Source: CAYZPB01 sp964551195 (GTDB lineage: Bacteria; Bacillota; Bacilli; Tepidibacillales; Tepidibacillaceae). From it: a DNA stretch of 11,168 nt. Within the stretch, counting starts at the first letter, position 1; every line of letters begins with the position of its first letter. The position numbers were made by a program, and so were the translations under genes. The notes under the pieces are model-generated. The model worked only from the letters and a program-made list of their open reading frames with translations. It had not been told where the DNA came from and made no database searches. The stretch is from positions 1 to 11,168 of the forward strand of contig CAZKBI010000024.1 of NCBI GenBank assembly GCA_964551195.1, in the 5' to 3' direction. Positions 6,352 to 11,168 of this stretch are shown here, in pieces.

Positions 6352-7471
6352 TTTGGTCCTCCCTCATATATTGGTAGTAAGCTGCACAACTTCCCTCAGT
6401 TGAAACCATGCAGGGTCCAATCGGGTTTATTGGATGACAAGCCGTCGCAAATAATGAACACTCATAAGGTGCAATTAACCCACTAATGACCTCACCGCAC
6501 CGACATTTTGTCTTTTTCGGTTCGCCTACTATTATATTAAATCTCTTTTTTGCATTCAGATGTTCATACTCTTTTTTTAGATCAAGACCACTATTTTTGA
6601 TAATGCCAATGCCTCTCCATGCTTCATCAACTGGCTCTAAATAATGGTACATTAGCTCCTGAGCATAGATATTTCCTTCATCGCTTACAATTTTCTTGTG
6701 GTCATTGATTATCTCGACTTCCTCGTTTAACAACATTTTTACAATAAGATATAGGCCACTAATCATTTCAAGTGATTCAAAGCCAGAGATCACGCCTGGC
6801 ACACTATATTCATCGGTTAAGAAATCATAGCCGTTTTTTCCCAAAACAATTGAAACGTGTCCCGGTAAAAGAAAAGCATCTATATTTACTTTCTTGCTGT
6901 CTAGTAGTGTTCTAAGAATTGGTTCAACAAGTTTAGTTGTAATCCACATTGAGAAATTTTTTACTTCTTTTTCATCAGCAACTTTCAATGCAGCTGCAAG
7001 AATTGGAATTGTAGTTTCAAAGCCAATCCCTAAGAATATAACCTCTTTATCTGGGTTTTCCTCAGCAATCGTAATTGCGTCTAGTGGAGAATAGACTACG
7101 CGAATGTCTTTTCCTGCGGTTTTGGACTCCATTAGTGATCTCTTAGAACCTGGTACACGAATCATATCACCAAAAGAACAGATGATGCGATTCTCACCCT
7201 CGGCTAATTCAATCATTGCGTCGATTGAAATCTGGTCCGTAACACATACCGGACAACCTGGACCAGAAATTAAATTGATATAATCCTTCAAAATAGTTTT
7301 TAGGCCGGTTCTAGCAAGTGCCATTGTATGACTACCGCAGACTTCCATTATTGCTGGTTTCTTGCCAAATTTCTCTTGGTATTGCATAGATACTTCTTTT
7401 AATTTTTCTAAGAACCTTATACTTAATTCAGAGTTAGACGGAAAGTCAATTATTTCTTGTCTCTCTCGCAT
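6344..7471 (-). CDS. hypD: Hydrogenase maturation protein HypD
   Basis: HypD is an iron-sulfur scaffold that, with HypC, holds the iron while CN and CO are attached, before transfer to the hydrogenase large subunit. In 375 residues it shows the HypD signature cysteines: CGSHT (Cys45), GPGCPVC (Cys73 and Cys76), the GIGFETT segment and LLPGHVS. The C-terminal [4Fe-4S] region has KCRCGEVISGL, a cysteine in YECSLF, FATACHPINPIGPC and STEGSCAAYY. ATG at 7471 is chosen because GGAGGAGGG (7478-7486) lies 6 bases upstream; a TTG two codons earlier has no better site. The start lies inside hypC, with a 26-base overlap, so the hypD ribosome site is embedded in the hypC coding sequence. It overlaps hypE by 8 bases at the other end. 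Confidence 0.97.
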   Translation of the reverse strand: MRERQEIIDFPSNSELSIRFLEKLKEVSMQYQEKFGKKPAIMEVCGSHTMALARTGLKTILKDYINLISGPGCPVCVTDQISIDAMIELAEGENRIICSFGDMIRVPGSKRSLMESKTAGKDIRVVYSPLDAITIAEENPDKEVIFLGIGFETTIPILAAALKVADEKEVKNFSMWITTKLVEPILRTLLDSKKVNIDAFLLPGHVSIVLGKNGYDFLTDEYSVPGVISGFESLEMISGLYLIVKMLLNEEVEIINDHKKIVSDEGNIYAQELMYHYLEPVDEAWRGIGIIKNSGLDLKKEYEHLNAKKRFNIIVGEPKKTKCRCGEVISGLIAPYECSLFATACHPINPIGPCMVSTEGSCAAYYQYMREDQNE

Positions 7472-7679
7472 CAACAACCCTCCTCCACTCCTCTATGCTC
7501 AGCAATGCATACTCTTCATCTACAATTTTCATTGCTTGTCCAGCATGAACAATCACATAGTCATCAATTTCTACCTCAGGGACAAAAATAATTCCAACAT
7601 TCATTTTTGATCCCATTACATCAACCTCTGCATTATACTCCGTTAAAGAAATAACTTTTGCTGGTACTCCTACACACAT
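7446..7679 (-). CDS. hypC: Hydrogenase assembly chaperone HypC
   Basis: HypC (HypC/HybG/HupF family) is a small chaperone that carries the Fe(CN)2CO unit with HypD and hands it to the apo large subunit of the NiFe hydrogenase. The protein is 77 residues, normal for the family. It begins MCVGVPAKVI, with Cys2, the residue that becomes N-terminal and binds iron. It continues with the typical small beta-barrel pattern, including the DYVIVHAGQAMKIVDEEYA segment. The ATG has GAGGAGG (7687-7693) 7 bases upstream. It lies 40 bases after hypF and overlaps hypD by 26 bases. Some HypC-family members serve a single hydrogenase; which one this serves cannot be told here. Confidence 0.96.
   Translation of the reverse strand: MCVGVPAKVISLTEYNAEVDVMGSKMNVGIIFVPEVEIDDYVIVHAGQAMKIVDEEYALLSIEEWRRVVDARETRNN
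7478..7486 (-). promoter_or_regulatory. Ribosome binding site of hypD inside hypC
   Basis: GGAGGAGGG on the minus strand lies within the last codons of hypC, 6 bases ahead of the hypD ATG at 7469-7471. It fixes the hypD start and suggests tight HypC/HypD co-production. Confidence 0.75.
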
Positions 7680-7719
7680 ATCTATTCCTCCTCTTTTTTC
7701 TCTGTTTTTCTCTTTTTAT

Positions 7720-9996
7720 CTATTGATTAGCAGCTACAATAAGTTGGCCAAATGATAAGCCACCATCACCACAAGGTATTTCTTGATGTGAATAAACATT
7801 AAAATTATTATTTTCGAATTTCTCACGAATATTTTCCGCTAAATAGCGATTTAGAATGCTGCCCCCTGATAGGGCGATGTTTCGTTTAAGCTGCGGTCGA
7901 TCCTGAATCGCTAAATTTACTAAATTGTAAGTAGTTTCGATAATTGTCTCGTGAAAAGCTGTCACTATCTCTAGTATTTCTCTTTCAGCATCGATATCAG
8001 CAATTATTTGGCGGATCATTTCGGCATAATTTATCTCATAGAGGCCGTCAATTTTTTTGATCTCATAATTATATGGCATTTCTTTTTTTCTTGATAGGTA
8101 CATCATTTCTGATAATAATATTGCAGCTTCCCCATCATAGCTGGCCTTCTCGCAGATCCCGAGTATGGCGCTTATCGCATCAAACAATCTGCCGCAGGTT
8201 CCTGCGTAGGGTGTATTGGTCTTATTATTAATCATCTGATTAATTATATCAATTTCATAGGATTTGTCAGCAAATAATTTATTGGCAATATTTTTTCCTT
8301 CTTCGCCAAAGTATTCAATCAGCATTCCAGTTGCATTTCTCCAGGGCTCTTTCACCGCTTTGTCACCACCTGGAAGTGGTGTGTATTTAAGATGTCCAAT
8401 TCTTTCGTAACTACTTGCATCACCATATAGAAGTTCATAGCCCCAGATATTTCCGTCTTCGCCGTAGCCAGTACCATCTAAAATCAAGCCGAAACTAGTT
8501 TCCTTTACTTTGTTATCTTCTAAACAAGCAGCTAAGTGTGCATGATGATGTTGCACCTCAACAATCTCACTTGAAAATTGCTCAGCAAGTTTTCTCGTCT
8601 CATATAGCGGGTGAAGATCGATACTAATTTTGGTAGGTTGCGCTCCCATCCACTTCAGCAAATGCTGTGATTCAGAATTAAAAAAATCTATAACCTCAGC
8701 GCTTTCCATATCACCAATATGGGGGCCAAGGAAAATCTGATTATTCCTACCAATAGCAAAAACGTTATTCTGTTGCCCGCCTAGAGCCATAATGTTATTG
8801 ACTTTCTGTTCAGTAAAAATTGGATCAGGCACATAACCACGTGATCTGCGGAAAAAGCAGATTCCATTTTTATAGACCTGCAAAACTGAATCATCTAGAG
8901 GGTGCACAATCTCACGGTTTGAAGTAAGGATATAATCGGCAATATCTGCTAAATAATCAATTGCCTCATCATCTTGATAAAGTATCGGCATCCCAGATGG
9001 GTTAGCACTGGTCATTACTAGAAATGGAAAATTTATTTCATCAACGAGTAAGTGATGCAATGGTGCGTATGGAAGCATAACACCTAGGGTATTCATCCCA
9101 GGAGTTAGTGAACTCGGCAATTCATTATCTTCTTTCTGCCTAAGGACAACAATGGGAGCAGCAGGTGATTCTAATTGTTCAAGCTCCTTATCGTTGATAT
9201 AACAGACTTTGTTAGCAATTTCAGGGTTAGCTGCCATAATTGCTAAAGGACGTCTGGGGCGATTCTTACGCGCCCGCAATTCATCTATAACAGCCTTGTT
9301 CCTAGCATCGCAGGCTAAGTGATAGCCGCCAATTCCCTTAATTGCAACAATTGCACCATCGAGCAAAAGTTGTTTGGTTATAGATATTGCTTCTTGCTTG
9401 CTTCCAAGGATTTGCTCATTCATGTCTAATAATTGTACTTCTGGTCCGCAGAGATCGCAGGCATTTGGTTGTGCATGATGTCGTCGGTCAGAAATGTTAT
9501 TATATTCTGCTGAACATTTTTTACACATAGTAAAATTCCTCATAGTTGTTCGCTCGCGATCATAGGGTAAGCTTTCAATTATTGTGTAGCGCGGGCCGCA
9601 CTGTGTACAGTTAATAAAGGGATAGCCATGACGAAAATTATTAGGATCCTTCATTTCAATTATACATTCATTGCAAACTGCTGAATCGACTGGTATGACT
9701 AAAGAGGAGTCGCCAGTCGTCTCACTTGGTATAATTTTAAAATCGAGATAATTCTTACTATTCACCACTCTACTCTTTACAGTTTCAACTCTGGCTAAAC
9801 GAGGATGTTCGTTTTTAATTGCATTAATCATTTGTTCGACATTCTCTAGACTACCTTCAGCCCAAATCAAAACACCGTCCATATTATTCTGCACGGTACC
9901 TTTTATTTGATATCTACTTGCTAGTGAATAAACAAAAGGACGAAATCCAACTCCTTGAACTCGTCCGATAACTTTAATTTCTAAGGCACTACACAT
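7720..9996 (-). CDS. hypF: Carbamoyltransferase HypF
   Basis: HypF uses carbamoyl phosphate and ATP to carbamoylate the C-terminal cysteine of HypE, the first step toward the cyanide ligands of NiFe hydrogenases. The 758 residues hold the full domain set. An acylphosphatase domain (about 1-92) has GRVQGVGFRPFVY. Two zinc-finger units follow with C-x2-C-x18-C-x2-C spacing (Cys108, 111, 130, 133 and Cys158, 161, 180, 183). A YrdC/Sua5-like domain (about 200-395) has KGIGGYHLACDA. A Kae1-like carbamoyltransferase domain has VQHHHAHLAAC, LDGTGYGEDG and CGDGGLSFGQ. ATG at 9996 overlaps the hypB stop by 8 bases and places the acylphosphatase domain at the usual distance from the N terminus, but has no clear Shine-Dalgarno. 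A TTG at 10035, behind AGGAG, is a possible alternative adding 13 residues. Confidence 0.96.
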   Translation of the reverse strand: MCSALEIKVIGRVQGVGFRPFVYSLASRYQIKGTVQNNMDGVLIWAEGSLENVEQMINAIKNEHPRLARVETVKSRVVNSKNYLDFKIIPSETTGDSSLVIPVDSAVCNECIIEMKDPNNFRHGYPFINCTQCGPRYTIIESLPYDRERTTMRNFTMCKKCSAEYNNISDRRHHAQPNACDLCGPEVQLLDMNEQILGSKQEAISITKQLLLDGAIVAIKGIGGYHLACDARNKAVIDELRARKNRPRRPLAIMAANPEIANKVCYINDKELEQLESPAAPIVVLRQKEDNELPSSLTPGMNTLGVMLPYAPLHHLLVDEINFPFLVMTSANPSGMPILYQDDEAIDYLADIADYILTSNREIVHPLDDSVLQVYKNGICFFRRSRGYVPDPIFTEQKVNNIMALGGQQNNVFAIGRNNQIFLGPHIGDMESAEVIDFFNSESQHLLKWMGAQPTKISIDLHPLYETRKLAEQFSSEIVEVQHHHAHLAACLEDNKVKETSFGLILDGTGYGEDGNIWGYELLYGDASSYERIGHLKYTPLPGGDKAVKEPWRNATGMLIEYFGEEGKNIANKLFADKSYEIDIINQMINNKTNTPYAGTCGRLFDAISAILGICEKASYDGEAAILLSEMMYLSRKKEMPYNYEIKKIDGLYEINYAEMIRQIIADIDAEREILEIVTAFHETIIETTYNLVNLAIQDRPQLKRNIALSGGSILNRYLAENIREKFENNNFNVYSHQEIPCGDGGLSFGQLIVAANQ

Positions 9997-10639
9997 TTTG
10001 ATAGGCTGTTCTGAGCCAAGCGAACCATTCTTCAATTCCTTCTCCTGTTGTAGAAGAAAGCGCAATTAAGCTTGAATTAGGGTTGATCCCCCTAAGGTCA
10101 GAAATAGCTTCCTCAACGTCAAAATTTAAATAAGGTAATAAATCAATCTTATTTAATAGGACAAGCTCTGTCCGGTTAAACATAGTCGGGTATTTTGGAA
10201 TTTTGTCATTGCCTTCAGGAACACTTAGTACAGCCACCTTGTGTGCTTGCCCTAAATCATATCCAGATGGGCAAACAAGATTACCAACGTTCTCGATAAA
10301 AAGAATATCTATCTTTTTTAAATCGAATTCTGGTAGCACTTTTGCAATCATTCTCGCGTCTAAGTGACAACCACCGTGTGTGTTAATCTGTATTGCTTGT
10401 GCACCGAGTGCGCGAATCCGATCGGCATCTCGTTCTGTTGCAAGGTCCCCTTCGATTACACCAATTTCAAACTCTTGGCTTAGTGCCTCTATTGTTCTTT
10501 CTAAAAGCGTTGTTTTGCCAGCGCCTGGCGAACTCATTAGGTTAATCACAAGTGTTTTATTATTCTTAAATTCATTTCTATTAAAGTCAGCTGCAAGATT
10601 ATTATCTGTTAATACATCCTTATCCAGTTTAATTCTCAT
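9989..10639 (-). CDS. hypB: Hydrogenase nickel incorporation GTPase HypB
   Basis: HypB is a SIMIBI-class GTPase that, with HypA, inserts nickel into the hydrogenase large subunit after iron-centre assembly. In 216 residues it shows the P-loop SSPGAGKTT (Gly39-Thr43), IEGDLATERDADRI, the G-domain metal site GGCHLDA (Cys91, His92), ENVGNLVCP with Cys123, and the guanine-specificity NKID (163-166). It lacks both the N-terminal CxxCGC high-affinity nickel motif and the histidine-rich stretch found in some HypB proteins, so only the G-domain metal site remains. The ATG has GAGGTG 5 bases upstream. It overlaps hypF by 8 bases and is separated from hypA by about 98 bases. Confidence 0.97.
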   Translation of the reverse strand: MRIKLDKDVLTDNNLAADFNRNEFKNNKTLVINLMSSPGAGKTTLLERTIEALSQEFEIGVIEGDLATERDADRIRALGAQAIQINTHGGCHLDARMIAKVLPEFDLKKIDILFIENVGNLVCPSGYDLGQAHKVAVLSVPEGNDKIPKYPTMFNRTELVLLNKIDLLPYLNFDVEEAISDLRGINPNSSLIALSSTTGEGIEEWFAWLRTAYQNV

Positions 10640-10663
10640 CTTATCACCTCAATTTAGTAGTCT

Positions 10664-10692
10664 CTTATAAAATAAAAATAGTGTTAAAACAA
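10664..10692 (-). promoter_or_regulatory. Possible weak promoter in front of hypB
   Basis: On the minus strand TTGTTT (10687-10692) and TATAAG (10664-10669) are 17 bases apart in the hypA-hypB gap. The -35 matches only 3 of 6 consensus bases and overlaps the stem-loop at 10680-10702, so this is tentative. If real, hypB-hypE could be transcribed without hypA. Confidence 0.3.
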
Positions 10693-10702
10693 TATTAACA
10701 CT
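10680..10702 (-). terminator. Stem-loop between hypA and hypB
   Basis: AGTGTTAA (10680-10687) and TTAACACT (10695-10702) form an exact 8-bp inverted repeat with a 7-base loop. On the minus strand it is preceded by AAA and followed by ATTTTTATTTT, so it looks like a weak, AT-rich intrinsic terminator or an RNA-processing or stabilising element inside the cluster. Confidence 0.45.
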
Positions 10703-10737
10703 TTTACTAGTGAAATAACATAGTTGAACTACATTAT

Positions 10738-11088
10738 CTATTTGCCATCATAAGAGATAATTTTAAAACTTTCACCTGATATAACTTTACCACTAGGTAT
10801 CCGGCATTCTGGACAAATAGCAATCAGTTGATCTGGCTTGTATTTAGTTTCACATAAAATACAGACCGCTTCCGCTTCTTCATTGACAATTACAAGCTTT
10901 GTTTCCGGAGTCAGAAAATCTATACCTTCAGCTTTATAGATCTCTAGTGCCATATATAAAGCATCGGGCATTGCATTACTTAATTCGCCAACTAGCAATT
11001 CAATTTCTGTTACTTTTTCCAGTTTAGAATTTGCAAGGTCATCATTAATTAAATTTAATATATCGCCCATTAAGCCAAGTTCATGCAT
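10738..11088 (-). CDS. hypA: Hydrogenase nickel incorporation protein HypA
   Basis: HypA is a small nickel metallochaperone that works with HypB to load nickel into the NiFe-hydrogenase large subunit. The 116-residue protein begins MHE, giving His2 of the N-terminal nickel site, and has the structural zinc site as CILC (Cys76, Cys79) and CPEC (Cys92, Cys95), with the family's ELLVGELSNAMPDAL stretch between. Length is normal. AGGAG (11099-11103) lies 10 bases before the ATG. It is the first hyp gene in transcription order within the window. The 65 bases upstream of that site contain a TATAAA-like stretch but no convincing -35, so the cluster may begin further upstream, possibly after hydrogenase genes outside the window. 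Confidence 0.96.
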   Translation of the reverse strand: MHELGLMGDILNLINDDLANSKLEKVTEIELLVGELSNAMPDALYMALEIYKAEGIDFLTPETKLVIVNEEAEAVCILCETKYKPDQLIAICPECRIPSGKVISGESFKIISYDGK

Positions 11089-11168
11089 GTGAAATCAGCT
11101 CCTGTCTTTTACAGTTTATATAGTCCTATTGCCAGTTTCCCCATCTTGGTTTTAATTGTAAAGTATTT

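Noticed and set aside
7362..7610. Plus-strand open frame across the hypC/hypD overlap
   Set aside because: The opposite strand carries two well-supported hyp genes; this frame has no start signal or family features.
10380..10670. Plus-strand open frame antisense to hypB
   Set aside because: It mirrors the HypB coding region and shows no independent evidence of being a gene.
11104..11168. Promoter upstream of hypA
   Set aside because: A TATAAA-like stretch is present but no acceptable -35 and no sigma-54 GG/GC pattern was found, so it is not listed as a feature.
1..11168. CRISPR array, insertion sequence, phage or RNA gene
   Set aside because: No regular repeats, transposase, integrase, tRNA-like or rRNA-like sequence was seen; genes fill almost the whole window and all belong to known core or hydrogenase-maturation families.

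Overview
The window is a stretch of AT-rich bacterial chromosome with eleven protein-coding genes, all on the minus strand, read from right to left. The gene order rodZ-type gene / rimO / pgsA / cinA / recA / recX, the strong GGAGG-type ribosome sites, the low GC content and a full hydrogenase maturation set together suggest an anaerobic member of the Firmicutes (Clostridia-like). The genus cannot be fixed from this sequence.

Right half (about 11090 down to 5350): a complete set of NiFe-hydrogenase maturation genes in the order hypA-hypB-hypF-hypC-hypD-hypE. HypF and HypE make the cyanide ligand from carbamoyl phosphate. HypC and HypD form the scaffold on which Fe(CN)2CO is assembled. HypA and HypB deliver nickel. 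Each protein keeps its diagnostic residues, including the terminal PRIC of HypE. The hypB/hypF, hypC/hypD and hypD/hypE junctions overlap, so translation is probably coupled. hypA is set apart from hypB by about 100 bp that hold a stem-loop and a possible weak promoter. No hydrogenase structural subunit lies in the window.

Left half (5253 down to 68): a housekeeping block. It starts with a membrane-anchored RodZ-like helix-turn-helix protein with its own extended -10 promoter. A terminator-like hairpin follows, then rimO (ribosomal protein S12 methylthiotransferase), a pgsA gene fused in frame to the C-terminal amidase domain of CinA, recA with its own good sigma-A promoter, a long perfect hairpin, and recX. 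The neighbourhood pairs DNA recombination (RecA and its modulator RecX) with phospholipid synthesis and NAD salvage.

The most unusual item is the PgsA-CinA(C-terminal) fusion, which would tether an NMN-deamidase-type domain to the membrane and lacks the CinA N-terminal domain. Other points worth checking are the 14-bp perfect hairpin between recA and recX, the lack of a recognisable Gram-positive SOS box at recA alongside two palindromes in its leader, and a three-copy short motif around the rodZ promoter. I see no mobile element, CRISPR array, RNA gene or wholly new system. There is no gene-free stretch longer than 300 bases.
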